A DNA stretch of 64,000 nucleotides from WGMI01 sp041739275. Its GTDB lineage: Bacteria; Bacteroidota; Bacteroidia; Flavobacteriales; Schleiferiaceae. The translations under genes and the position numbers were made by a program. The stretch is from positions 1 to 64,000 of the forward strand of contig JBGSOF010000052.1 in assembly GCA_041739275.1 (NCBI GenBank), written 5' to 3'. The notes beneath the pieces were generated by a model. The model was given only the letters and a program-made list of their open reading frames with translations, did not search any database and was not told where the DNA came from. Position 1 is the first letter of the stretch; each line of letters opens with the position of its first letter. Positions 34,339 through 42,125 of the stretch are shown piece after piece.

Positions 34339-35160
34339 TCAGGACTGCACCATGTGAACCACTCTGTGAGGGAAGGGGATTTCGATGCCCGCTTTGTCGA
34401 GCTCGAGTTTGAAGCGCTCGTTCAAATCAAAATACACCCCCCAATAATCGGGAGTGGCGACCCAAAGACGAACGACAAAATCGAGCGAGCTTTCAGACAT
34501 TTTCTCCAAACCAATAAAGGGTGCAGGGTCTTGAAGAACCCTCGGATCGCTCGATCCAACTTCAAAAAGAAGGTTTTTGACCGCCATGAGATCGCTTTTG
34601 TACGCCACGGAAATCTTGTAATCGACCCGTGCGGTTTCCATAGACGAATAGTTGATAATGCTCGCAGCTCCTACCGCGCTATTTGGAATAATGATCAGGC
34701 GATTTTGAAGCGTCAGCAACTTGGTGACGAAAATCTCAATGTGTTGTACAAAACCCGTATGACCCGCGACTTCGACGAGATCGCCCACCTTCATCGGCTT
34801 GAAAATGAGGAGCATCACCCCCGAGGCAAAGTTTTGAAGCGTGCCTTGAAGTGCGAGGCCCACGGCCAAACCCGCAGCACCCAGCACGGCGACAAAGCTG
34901 GTGGTTTCGATCCCGATCATCGAAGCCACTGAGATCACCAGCATGGCGGTGAGCCCCCATTTAACCAAGGTTGCGATAAAAGGCCTCAAGGTTTCGTCGA
35001 GTTCGCGACGCTCGAAAACCTTGCTCATGACGTTGACAAAGCCATTGATGAGCCGAATACCCACCACCAACAGCAAAATAGCCAAAAGCACTTTGGGTCC
35101 GTTCAAGACGACCGCGGCTAGGGCCTGATCGCTGAGTTTTTCGAGCATTTCGGGGTCCAT
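34339..35160 (-). CDS. Small-conductance mechanosensitive channel (MscS family)
   Basis: 273 residues. Three transmembrane helices in the first 95 residues are followed by the pore helix region AAGLAVGLALQGTLQNFASGVMLLIF and the beta domain (KPMKVGDLVEVAGHTGFVQHIEIFVTKL). The C-terminal alpha/beta region is present, so length is that of E. coli MscS. It opens on membrane tension to release solutes after osmotic downshock. ATG 35160 is chosen over a TTG two codons upstream. Confidence 0.9.
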   Translation of the reverse strand: MDPEMLEKLSDQALAAVVLNGPKVLLAILLLVVGIRLINGFVNVMSKVFERRELDETLRPFIATLVKWGLTAMLVISVASMIGIETTSFVAVLGAAGLAVGLALQGTLQNFASGVMLLIFKPMKVGDLVEVAGHTGFVQHIEIFVTKLLTLQNRLIIIPNSAVGAASIINYSSMETARVDYKISVAYKSDLMAVKNLLFEVGSSDPRVLQDPAPFIGLEKMSESSLDFVVRLWVATPDYWGVYFDLNERFKLELDKAGIEIPFPHRVVHMVQS

Positions 35161-35186
35161 AATCAACGAAATTTAGAGGGATGAAA

Positions 35187-35618
35187 CTATGAATTTAAAG
35201 CGGCGATGCATTTGAGCTCGATGGAAATGGGGGTGGGCAAAGCGTTGATTTCAAGGGTGGTGCGGCAGGGCTGGGCCGTAGTGAAGTACTCGGCGTAGAT
35301 CCGATTGAAGGTGGGGAAGTCGCGCTTCATGTCGACCAAAAAGACGGTGATGTCGACGAGGTCTTCCCAGCGCCCCCCGGCCTCTTCGAGTATGGCCTTT
35401 ACATTGGCAAATACCGAATGAACTTGGGCTTCGAAATCGAATTGCACAAAGTGCCCTGAGGCATTGGTTTGGAGCCCGGGCACTGCGGAATCTCCCGAGC
35501 CGCTGCCGGCAATCCGAGGGCCGACGCCCGACAAAAACAAGAGATTCCCGACCTTTCTTGCATGAGGGTACGCGCCAACGGCCTTTGGAGCGCGAGAACT
35601 GTTGAGAAGATCAGACAT
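35187..35618 (-). CDS. RidA family enamine/imine deaminase
   Basis: 143 residues. SRAPKAVGAYPHARKVGNLLFLSG and EEAGGRWEDLVDITVFLVD are RidA motifs; the critical Arg lies in PCRTTLEINALP and the acidic residue follows in SIELKCIA. It may clear reactive enamines such as 2-aminoacrylate, though a Gly/Ser-rich insert (GPRIAGSGSGDSAVPG) and catabolic members of this family leave the substrate open. ATG 35618; 43 bases separate it from the divergent exonuclease gene. Confidence 0.85.
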   Translation of the reverse strand: MSDLLNSSRAPKAVGAYPHARKVGNLLFLSGVGPRIAGSGSGDSAVPGLQTNASGHFVQFDFEAQVHSVFANVKAILEEAGGRWEDLVDITVFLVDMKRDFPTFNRIYAEYFTTAQPCRTTLEINALPTPISIELKCIAALNS

Positions 35619-35661
35619 ACGCTTGCTTTTGGGCGAAATTAGCGCGAACCGACGGAAGCAT

Positions 35662-36639
35662 ATGGATTGGGTACGGCTCGAAGACAAAGGGCTTTTTTGT
35701 GAACCCGCGGGGGTTTGGCTCGATCCGTGGCGGCCGGTAGAAAAGGCGGTGATTACGCATGCGCATTCCGACCACGCCCGCCCGGGGCACGGTTCCTATT
35801 TATGCTCAGAACGAACGGCTCCGGTGCTCAAGTCGCGGATTCTCGGGGCGGCCATTCAAACCTTAAAGTGGGGCGAAACCATCTTATTGAATTCGGTGTC
35901 GCTCAGCCTTCATCCTGCGGGCCATATCCCGGGTTCGGCTCAGATTCGGCTGGAATACAAGGGAGAGGTCTGCGTGTTTACGGGCGACTACAAGCTGCAA
36001 CACGATGGTCTTTCGGAGCCGTTCGAACCGGTTCAATGCCATCGATTTATTACGGAATGCACTTTTGGAATGCCTGTTTTTCGCTGGCCTGATCCTGAAG
36101 AAGTGGCCTTGGAGATGCTCGATTGGATTGAGCGGAATGCGGCTGAAGACAAACCCAGCTTGCTTTCGGTTTATTCGCTGGGCAAGGCGCAGAGGGTGAT
36201 GAAGTTGCTCGAAAATCGCGCGCGCTTTTTTGTGCACCCTACCATTGACGTTCTGAACAAGGCGTATGCGAGTTCGGGCTTGACATTGCCCGAAAGCGAG
36301 GTGTTTCGATCAAATGCTTCGTTTCAAGGGCCCTGTCTTTTCTTGGCTCCTCCGGGGGCTTTGCGTTCGCTCAAGTTTGCTCAAAAAGTCGAGCCTTCGG
36401 TGGCCATGGCGTCGGGCTGGATGGCCATTCGCGGGATGCGCCGCCGCAGTGGTTTTGAAATGGGTTTTGTGATCAGCGACCACGCAGACTGGAAAGCGCT
36501 CAACCGCGCTGTGTTGCTGAGCGAGGCGGAACGAATTGACGCCACCCACGGCTATTCTGAGATCTTCGCGCGTTTTTGGCGAGAACGGGGCAAAGACGCC
36601 CGGGTTTTGAAGACGGATTTCGAGGGGGATGGGGATTGA
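35662..36639 (+). CDS. Ligase-associated DNA exonuclease (MBL/beta-CASP)
   Basis: 325 residues. ITHAHSDHARPGHGSYLCSE is the MBL metal motif (HxHxDH), HPAGHIPGSAQIRL and FTGDYKLQ complete it, and the beta-CASP part has TFGMPVFRWPDP, SGWMAIRGMRRR and the His of ISDHADW. This matches the exonuclease that in Bacteroidota is encoded beside an ATP-dependent DNA ligase and an Lhr-type helicase. Neither partner follows: beyond the stop lies gene-free DNA and then the AT-rich island. The start is ATG 35662. Confidence 0.87.
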   Translation: MDWVRLEDKGLFCEPAGVWLDPWRPVEKAVITHAHSDHARPGHGSYLCSERTAPVLKSRILGAAIQTLKWGETILLNSVSLSLHPAGHIPGSAQIRLEYKGEVCVFTGDYKLQHDGLSEPFEPVQCHRFITECTFGMPVFRWPDPEEVALEMLDWIERNAAEDKPSLLSVYSLGKAQRVMKLLENRARFFVHPTIDVLNKAYASSGLTLPESEVFRSNASFQGPCLFLAPPGALRSLKFAQKVEPSVAMASGWMAIRGMRRRSGFEMGFVISDHADWKALNRAVLLSEAERIDATHGYSEIFARFWRERGKDARVLKTDFEGDGD

Positions 36640-37096
36640 GGGGGCTAGCGGATGTGCCGGGGGAAGGGCGAACGGGGATTGGACGGTTCTCCTGCACTCG
36701 GCCTTGGCTCCAGCCTAGGCCGGACTTTTGCGGGCAGCTCCAGCTGACCAACATTTTCTAGGACAGATGGTATATCGCATCCCGGAGGCTACGGCAAAAC
36801 AAGGACGTAGACAGAGCCAACGCCCAGGGGGGCAGGTTCCAAGAGCGTGCTTTTCTGATGTCGAGCCGTTGCGTACTTTTAGTTCGGAATGGACAGCTTT
36901 GTTTAGGTGCTGCTTTAAAGCGAGTAAGGTCAAAGGCCAGTGATTCTACCTAAGGTCCATTAAGCGAGAATTTGGCTGATAATGTGTAGTCCTTACAAAA
37001 GAGAACAAAAATTAGACCGACACAACAAACAGGTGCGTTTAGGGATAGGAAAACTTCGCAGATAAGTAAGTTTGCTGGCATTAAAAAGGAAAAACA
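36640..37096. other. Gene-free junction before the AT-rich island
   Basis: No supported gene. 36640-36950 is GC-rich like the chromosome and contains a plus-strand frame (about 36764-36952) without a start codon, closed upstream by TAG, which may be a remnant. From about 36960 the base composition falls sharply. The border therefore lies close to 36.95 kb. Confidence 0.5.
37067..37074 (+). promoter_or_regulatory. Candidate -7 element at island left edge
   Basis: TAAGTTTG matches TAnnTTTG 23 bases before the ATG at 37097. It runs into TGGCATT, the same bases that close the inverted repeat at 37973, so the box may lie at the joint of the module. Confidence 0.45.
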
Positions 37097-37837
37097 ATGA
37101 AACGAAATCTAATCTTGACAATTACTTTTTTTGCTCCACTTTTCATATTTGGACAAAAGGCAGATACTTTCTATTATGACAAAAACTGGAAGGAATGTGA
37201 AAGAGATTTGGCATTTTATTATGGCCTTAAAGACCTTGATAAAAACTATTGTGGTGTCGAAAATTATTTTTATTTGACAGGACAAAAACATTCCTTGAAA
37301 AATATTTATAATGGAAGTCAACACGGTAAAGCTGTCTGGTGGTATAAGAATGATGCAAAATGGTGCGAGGGATATTATAAAAACGGTTTGAAGGATAGTT
37401 TATGGACTTTCTGGTATCCTTCTGGTCAGATGGAATCGCAAGGATTCTATAAGGACACCATTGGAACAGATTGGAAATATTGGGATGAAAAGGGAAATCA
37501 GTTGTACAATTGCGAAGATGTTGACATACCTCCACTCTTTGGAAATGAGAAGAAACCTAATAAAAGCGCGAAAAGTTTGTCGAATTATATTGCAGAAAAT
37601 ACTAAGTACCCAGATGTAGGAATGGCAAAAAAACTTGAAGGGCGTGTATTAGTATATTTTGTGATTGACGAAAGTGGGAATGTCGTTGATCTCAAAGTAA
37701 TAGAAGGGATTAATCATTATCTGGATGATGAAGCAAAAAGAATAATCGAAAATCTTCCAAAGTGGAAACCTGCTATGCATAATGGTAAAAACGTAAGGGT
37801 GAATTTTAGTACACCAATAAGATTTAGATTGAATTAA
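37097..37837 (+). CDS. MORN-like repeat protein with TonB C-terminal domain
   Basis: 246 residues. A signal peptide (MKRNLILTITFFAPLFIFGQ) leads to a central region with YwqK/MORN-like repeats (NGSQHGKAVWWYKN, YYKNGLKDSLWTFWYPSGQ, YWDEKGNQ). The last 90 residues are a TonB C-terminal domain (YPDVGMAKKLEGRVLVYFVIDESGNVVDLKVIEG...AKRIIENLPKWKPA). Without a membrane anchor or proline-rich arm this is not a classic TonB; such secreted TonB-C proteins are frequent in Bacteroidota and of unknown role. Codon use is AT-rich, unlike the flanks. Confidence 0.8.
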   Translation: MKRNLILTITFFAPLFIFGQKADTFYYDKNWKECERDLAFYYGLKDLDKNYCGVENYFYLTGQKHSLKNIYNGSQHGKAVWWYKNDAKWCEGYYKNGLKDSLWTFWYPSGQMESQGFYKDTIGTDWKYWDEKGNQLYNCEDVDIPPLFGNEKKPNKSAKSLSNYIAENTKYPDVGMAKKLEGRVLVYFVIDESGNVVDLKVIEGINHYLDDEAKRIIENLPKWKPAMHNGKNVRVNFSTPIRFRLN

Positions 37838-37838
37838 C

Positions 37839-37973
37839 GCCAGCTAACAGCACCTATGCCCAATAGCCATTGAAAGAGCAAATTGAAACAGCAGCGCCCC
37901 GCAGAAAACTGGTAGCGGGTGACAGTGATAAAGCCCGAAAAATGGTTACTGGGCATAGCCGCAAACCGTTGGC
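37839..37973. repeat. attC-like imperfect inverted repeat 1
   Basis: The left arm (37839-37870) and right arm (37942-37973) pair over CTATGCCCA and, beyond single mismatches, TA and CCAT; the outer ends are GCCA/TGGC. Two bases separate it from the preceding stop codon. The region between the arms includes a small CCCGC/GCGGG hairpin. The outer GTTGGC and TAACA recall integron attC core sites, but they do not fit the strict GTTRRRY/RYYYAAC consensus. Confidence 0.55.
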
Positions 37974-38025
37974 ATTCATTGTAAAATCTGCACAACGCGG
38001 TGACAGCATATTAGAAAAGATTTTT

Positions 38026-38033
38026 TATCTTTG
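38026..38033 (+). promoter_or_regulatory. Candidate -7 element of the BRO-N module
   Basis: TATCTTTG matches TAnnTTTG 20 bases before the ATG at 38054, within the module and after the inverted repeat. No -33 TTG at the standard distance. Confidence 0.45.
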
Positions 38034-38053
38034 GGATTAATAATTTAAAAAAT

Positions 38054-38902
38054 ATGACCGAGGAAAGTGCGATTAGATTATTTCAGGATCAAAAGGTTAG
38101 AGTACAATGGGATAGTGAAAAAGAGAAATGGTTCTTTTCAATTGTTGATATTGTTGGGATACTAACTGAAAGCCCTAACCCCAGAAAATACTGGAGTGTC
38201 CTTAAAACTAGATTAAAACAAGAAGGAAGTGAGTTGACTACAAAATGTAGTCAACTGAAAATGAAGTCTGGCGATGGTAAGTTTTACATGACAGATGTTG
38301 CAGACACAGAACAGCTTTTACGATTAATTCAATCTATACCATCACCCAAAGCAGAACCATTTAAAGTTTGGTTGGCAAAAGTTGGATATGAGCGCATAGA
38401 AGAAACGGAAGACCCCGAAATTGCATTTGACAGGGCAATGGAAACTTATCTTAAAAAAGGATATTCCTCAAACTGGATAAACCAGCGTTTGAAAAGTATC
38501 GAGGTTAGAAAGGAGCTAACTGATGAATGGGATAATCGTGGAATTAAAAAAGGACTTGAGTATGCGATTCTCACAGACGAGATTACAAAGGCTTGGGCTG
38601 GTTTAACGACAAAAGAGTATAGGGAATTTAAGGATCTAAAGAAGGAGAATTTGCGAGATAATATGACCAATTTGGAATTGGTTTTAAACATGTTGGCCGA
38701 AACATCGACAACTGAACTTTCAAAAAAGCATAAGCCCAAAACACTTATGGAAAATAAAATAATTGCACGAAAAGGAGGGACAGTTGCAGGTAATGCTAGA
38801 AAAGAATTAGAAAAAAAACTTGGTGATAGTGTAATAAGTCCTTTAAATGCCAAAGAACTTGGTCATCGTTCAAGTAATGAATTAAGTGATAAAGAAGAAT
38901 AA
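38054..38902 (+). CDS. BRO-N domain protein, antirepressor/DinD-like
   Basis: 282 residues. The N-terminal third (IRLFQDQKVRVQWDSEKEKWFFSIVDIVGILTESPNPRKYWSVLKTRLKQEG...FYMTDVADTEQLLRLIQSIPSPKAEPFKVWLAKVG) is a BRO-N domain as in phage antirepressors. The rest (AFDRAMETYLKKGYSSNWINQRLKSIEVRKELTDEWDNRGI...ITKAWAGLTTKEYREFKDLKKENLRDNMTNLELVLNMLAE) resembles the C-terminal region of DNA-damage-inducible protein D-like proteins. It ends in a charged helical tail. It probably binds DNA or a DNA-bound regulator; DNA-damage induction is not evident from its promoter. Strongly AT-rich. Confidence 0.82.
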   Translation: MTEESAIRLFQDQKVRVQWDSEKEKWFFSIVDIVGILTESPNPRKYWSVLKTRLKQEGSELTTKCSQLKMKSGDGKFYMTDVADTEQLLRLIQSIPSPKAEPFKVWLAKVGYERIEETEDPEIAFDRAMETYLKKGYSSNWINQRLKSIEVRKELTDEWDNRGIKKGLEYAILTDEITKAWAGLTTKEYREFKDLKKENLRDNMTNLELVLNMLAETSTTELSKKHKPKTLMENKIIARKGGTVAGNARKELEKKLGDSVISPLNAKELGHRSSNELSDKEE

Positions 38903-38912
38903 ACAACAAAAT

Positions 38913-39041
38913 GCCAACAAATGCTATAACCAATAAGGGTTTTATAGGTTTTCCAAGTGCATCACTCGCATCAAATTTCATGTCGGATGATACTAACGCT
39001 GCTCCGATTTCCCTTACTGGTCATAGCTTGAACGTTATCGG
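38913..39041. repeat. attC-like imperfect inverted repeat 2
   Basis: Arms at 38913-38939 and 39011-39041 pair through GCTAT, ACCA and TAAGGG with single mismatches between. It stands ten bases after the BRO-N stop, the same place as repeat 1 after its gene. The pairing pattern (two matched boxes split by an unpaired base) is like repeat 1, though the sequence differs, which is what attC sites do. Confidence 0.55.
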
Positions 39042-39082
39042 TCAGCATAAGAGACGCCACAAAAACAAGAACTAGAAAATAA

Positions 39083-39622
39083 ATGACAGTTTTAGACTTT
39101 CCAACAATTAAGACAGAAAGACTCTTTTTAAGACAATTTGTTGAGAGTGATTTAGAGCTCGTTTATAGAGGACTTTCAGACCCTGAAATCATAAAATATT
39201 ACAGAGTAAGTTACAAGACACTTGAAGACACAAAAGCCCAAATGCAATTTTTTGCAGACTTAGAAAAAGAAAGGAAAGGAATTTGGTAGGCAGTTTGCTC
39301 ATTAGACAACAAAACTTTTTACGGCGCAGGCGGACTAAACAGTTTAAACAATGAACACAAAAAAGCAGAAATCGGATTTTGGCTTTTGACAGAGTTTTGG
39401 TGACAAGGCATAATGACAGAAGTAATGCCAGTAATATGCAATTACGGTTTTGACAAGTTAGGACTCCACAGAATTGTAGGACTTGTTGAAACAGGTAATT
39501 TGAACTGTAAAAACGCAACGAAAAAACTTGACTTCACGCACGAAGGGAAAATGACAGATTATGAAATAAAAAACGGAAAATTTATAAGTTTAGAGATTTA
39601 CGCTAAACTTAAAAGCAAATGA
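39083..39622 (+). pseudogene. GNAT acetyltransferase with two in-frame stops
   Basis: A complete GNAT frame of 179 codons broken only by TAG at 39287-39289 and TGA at 39401-39403. No frameshift is needed. N-terminal IKTERLFLRQFVESDLELVYRGLSDPEI is the RimJ/RimL-type entry; between the stops lies AVCSLDNKTFYGAGGLNSL...AEIGFWLLTEFW; after the second stop comes QGIMTEVMPVICNYGFDKLGLHRIVGLVETGN, the acetyl-CoA loop and next helix. In relatives the two positions are typically Trp and Gly, so TGG to TAG and GGA to TGA are the simplest changes. It would be inactive unless read through. Confidence 0.85.
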
Positions 39623-39646
39623 CAACAGACAAACATTTTGAAAGTT

Positions 39647-39835
39647 ATGAATAAACAAACCAATTACTTTTTTCTTGCAGGAATGTTCTTTGTGGTATTC
39701 CTAGTAATGGAATTTACTGAAATTTATGGTGACTCCGGTTGGTTCAAAGCTTTTCTAATAATACTATCCGTGACTTTTTTGATAACCGGAATTGCAAACA
39801 GAAAGAAGATAAACAATGACAACGAACAGACATAA
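39647..39835 (+). CDS. Small two-helix membrane protein, unknown
   Basis: 62 residues with two hydrophobic segments (YFFLAGMFFVVFLVMEF and AFLIILSVTFLITGIA) and a polar tail (NRKKINNDNEQT). ATG 39647 is preferred over TTG 39638. It follows the GNAT remnant by 24 bases in the same module. No family recognised. Confidence 0.55.
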   Translation: MNKQTNYFFLAGMFFVVFLVMEFTEIYGDSGWFKAFLIILSVTFLITGIANRKKINNDNEQT

Positions 39836-39843
39836 AATAGAAT

Positions 39844-39881
39844 GCCGAATCGATAACAGCACTTACCCCAAAATCTCAGCC
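39844..39881. repeat. Half of an attC-like repeat at the island's right edge
   Basis: TAACAGCAC-TTA-CCCCAA closely follows the left arm of repeat 1 (TAACAGCACCTATGCCCAA) and again lies eight bases after a stop codon. I find no matching right arm; GC-rich chromosomal DNA resumes within about 50 bases. This may mark the point where the array joined the chromosome or was cut. Confidence 0.45.
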
Positions 39882-39942
39882 GATAAAAGTTGAAGAAAGA
39901 ATAATTCGCGAAGACCTGCGCGCCCGGATTCAGTAAATCGGT

Positions 39943-40683
39943 TTATTGGATTCCCCGCTCGGCGCATACAGCTTGATAGGCTTGCTGCACTTTGACAAAC
40001 TGTTCCTGAGCCGAGCGTTTCACCTCTGTGCCATAACCCTCAAGTCGGTCGGGGTGAAACTTCATCGCCATGCGTCTGTAGGCCTTTTTAACCTCGTCGT
40101 TGCTCGCCTCCGGGCTGATCTCCAAAATCTCGTAATGATGGGTGCCCTCAGTGGCAAAGAAAGCCCGCATCGCCAGAAAGTCTTTCTCGCTGATGTAGAG
40201 ATAGCTCGCAATCGTCTTTAAGATGTTGACCTCGCTCGCGTCGAGCTTGCCATCCGACTCGGCAATCCCAATCAAGAAGTGCATCAACTGCAGCCTGCCC
40301 GAATGAGGCATGTTTTTGCGAATCTGTGCACACACCGAACTCATCGGAATGCGCTGGTCGGCCAATTTCTTAAACAGCCTGAAACTCTCTTGCGCTCGCT
40401 CGGGGCCAAAACTCCGAACAAAATAGCTGCGCACAAACTCAATTTCTTTCGGGCTGCTGTTCCCATCCGCTTTAATCACCACGGCCGCCAGCACGAGCAA
40501 GCTCGCCTCGAAATCGGCAGGCCGAGTATGCCTATTGGCCTTAGACGGTTCAACCGAAGCCAAAGGCTCTCTCTTAAAGGAACTCTCAGCAGCAGCACCG
40601 AGCACCAAACCCAGCAAACCCCCGATCGGTCCTCCGACGGCCCAACCCAATCCCCCCGCAACCCATTTGATGTACTCCGACAT
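39943..40683 (-). CDS. DjlA-like TerB/DnaJ co-chaperone
   Basis: 246 residues. A glycine-rich hydrophobic start (YIKWVAGGLGWAVGGPIGGLLGLVLGAA) may embed in the membrane. A TerB-type helical domain follows (about 60-175, ASLLVLAAVVIKADGNSSPKEIEFVRSYF...IAESDGKLDASEVNILKTIA). A C-terminal J domain follows (HHYEILEISPEASNDEVKKAYRRMAMKFHPDRLEG) with the HPD motif that stimulates DnaK. ATG 40683 is chosen over TTG 40698. Confidence 0.9.
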   Translation of the reverse strand: MSEYIKWVAGGLGWAVGGPIGGLLGLVLGAAAESSFKREPLASVEPSKANRHTRPADFEASLLVLAAVVIKADGNSSPKEIEFVRSYFVRSFGPERAQESFRLFKKLADQRIPMSSVCAQIRKNMPHSGRLQLMHFLIGIAESDGKLDASEVNILKTIASYLYISEKDFLAMRAFFATEGTHHYEILEISPEASNDEVKKAYRRMAMKFHPDRLEGYGTEVKRSAQEQFVKVQQAYQAVCAERGIQ

Positions 40684-40845
40684 AGAAAAGAAAAGCAAGA
40701 TACCAAAGATGTGAAGCCCGCCAAGCGGTGTTTTGCCTGTCAGCCCCTGAATTCAAAGAAAACTCAAGCAAACCTCTCTTCGAGAAGACCTCTATCAAAA
40801 AGTGAGATCGAAAAATGAAAATACCCGTTTCAAGGGAGCATAAAA

Positions 40846-40866
40846 AAAGCGCCTCGAGGGCGCTTT
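40846..40866 (-). terminator. Rho-independent terminator, minus strand
   Basis: Stem AAAGCGCC / GGCGCTTT with a 5-base loop. Read on the minus strand it is followed by a run of seven T, so it serves genes coming from the right, namely the small membrane peptide gene at 40975-41076. Confidence 0.7.
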
Positions 40867-40974
40867 GAGTGCGGCGCGGAAATATCCGCTATTTAAATTC
40901 CATCATTCAATTCACTCAATCTCAAAAGCCTTAAAGCAGACTTGTCGAGATTGTGAATCCCCGGAAAGGTCTGC

Positions 40975-41076
40975 TTACACTCCCGCGACCATAATGGCGA
41001 AAGCCACGATGGCAGCGATCAAAGCGACGACTCCTCCGATCTGAATGGTCATTTTGGTTTTGTCTGTCAGTTCCAT
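40975..41076 (-). CDS. 33-residue single-span membrane peptide
   Basis: The minus strand from ATG 41076 encodes a polar start (MELTDKTKMTIQIGG) and one hydrophobic helix (VVALIAAIVAFAIMVAGV), then TAA. The length, the clean helix and a terminator about 110 bases downstream argue that it is a real small gene rather than chance. An inverted repeat (AAGCAGAC / GTCTGCTT, 27-base loop) begins at its stop codon. Function unknown; it might be a membrane regulator or a respiratory-complex small subunit. Confidence 0.55.
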   Translation of the reverse strand: MELTDKTKMTIQIGGVVALIAAIVAFAIMVAGV

Positions 41077-41224
41077 AACTCCAGTGTTTAAGTTTTCCAA
41101 CATTTCTTTGCGACGTAATAAAATTAGAGAAAGTCAAAGAGTTGTCCAAATCAATTTGTTAACGATTCAGTCAGCGGAAATTATTATAACACCAAAGTGC
41201 CTTTTGAGCGAGTCAGTACGAAGC

Positions 41225-41629
41225 TCAACTGATCGGATTTAACACCACGCTAAAGATGACCACGCTGTTTGGGTCGCGTCCAAAATGAAGTTTTTCAATG
41301 GCTTCGGGAATATCCTTAGCGCGGAAATAAGAAGTGTGCAGCTCGTGCTCGCCCTTGCCCGACCACTGAATGGTGTAGCTATTTCGGCGATCTCGGTAGG
41401 TCTTGATGTATTCAGACATCTGTTCAAGGCAATCGAGGCGATCGCGCCCCTCGACCCAGTGGAAGAGAAAGCTCTGCCTGTGCCTCGGGTTTACGGTGAT
41501 TAAATTGAGCCGCACTTCGCGATCGGCCTCAGTAAACTCAAAGAGCAAAGACGTGTCTCCCAAAGACAAATACGATTCGATTTCGCGCTGAAGTGCGGCG
41601 ATTTTGAGGTTTTGTTGATCGGCGGTCAT
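41225..41629 (-). CDS. Conserved hypothetical protein
   Basis: 134 residues, soluble. An N-terminal helix (LKIAALQREIESYLSL) is followed by alternating strands (LFEFTEADREVRLNLITVNPRHRQSFLFHWVEG...NSYTIQWSG) and a closing VVIFSVVLNPIS. I do not recognise the family. It follows a small secreted-protein gene by 15 bases and is likely in its transcript. Confidence 0.65.
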   Translation of the reverse strand: MTADQQNLKIAALQREIESYLSLGDTSLLFEFTEADREVRLNLITVNPRHRQSFLFHWVEGRDRLDCLEQMSEYIKTYRDRRNSYTIQWSGKGEHELHTSYFRAKDIPEAIEKLHFGRDPNSVVIFSVVLNPIS

Positions 41630-41644
41630 GATAGGTCCGTAGGG

Positions 41645-42115
41645 TTAAGGATGGCTGAGAAAAAGCCTGAGATCTCCGAAGTCGAGGATGAGGTAATGGC
41701 TATCCAGATAATGAACGCCCCAGCGGTCGATTTCTTCTCCGCCGGGTTCGGCACTCAAGATGATGTGGCGTCCGCTCTGTCGATAAAAAACCTCAATGGG
41801 TCCGTTCGGGTTCGCCGAAGGATCGGGATTGAACGGTTTCAAACTCAACACCCCTGCCGAAAAGTGGTAGACATCAGGCACAGCCTCTTGCAGTCTTTCG
41901 GCATCCACTCCGCCCACTTTTGCCAAAGTAGCCGTATCGGCATAGGCGAGGGCCTCCCAGGGAGCGCTCTCCAAAACTTGAATCGCATTTTCGGGAAGAG
42001 GGGCAAACTCACCGGACATCAACGAAACGACCAATGCCACGGGATCTGCCTGAGGCTGAGCCGACAATTCAAAGCAACGAACTCCGAACACGGTCAAAAG
42101 AGCGAACAGCCGCAT
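41645..42115 (-). CDS. Small secreted hypothetical protein
   Basis: 156 residues with a signal peptide (MRLFALLTVFGVRCFELSAQ). The first half (PLPENAIQVLESAPWEALAYADTATLAKVGGVDAERLQEAVPDV) is helical and the second (IEVFYRQSGRHIILSAEPGGEEIDRWGVHYLDSHYLILDF) beta-rich. No family recognised. Only ten bases separate its ATG from the divergent rsmI ATG. Confidence 0.65.
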   Translation of the reverse strand: MRLFALLTVFGVRCFELSAQPQADPVALVVSLMSGEFAPLPENAIQVLESAPWEALAYADTATLAKVGGVDAERLQEAVPDVYHFSAGVLSLKPFNPDPSANPNGPIEVFYRQSGRHIILSAEPGGEEIDRWGVHYLDSHYLILDFGDLRLFLSHP

Positions 42116-42125
42116 CTTTGACGCA

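Larger units (their letters stand above)
37067..39881. mobile_element. AT-rich cassette-like gene island
   Basis: About 2.8 kb of low GC between GC-rich housekeeping genes. It has four short gene units all on the plus strand. Two modules are followed by a long imperfect inverted repeat (37839-37973, 38913-39041) and the last by a half copy (39844-39881). This is the layout of integron-type gene cassettes with attC-like sites. Against a classic integron, no integrase gene is in the window and at least two modules carry their own -7 box. Confidence 0.5.

Noticed and set aside
36764..36952. A small gene in the junction before the island
   Set aside because: The frame has no start codon, is closed upstream by TAG and shows no known domain; kept only as a possible remnant.
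39083..39622. Use of an alternative genetic code or stop recoding
   Set aside because: Both TAG and TGA would need reassignment, and both serve as ordinary stops in many neighbouring genes, so a pseudogene is simpler.
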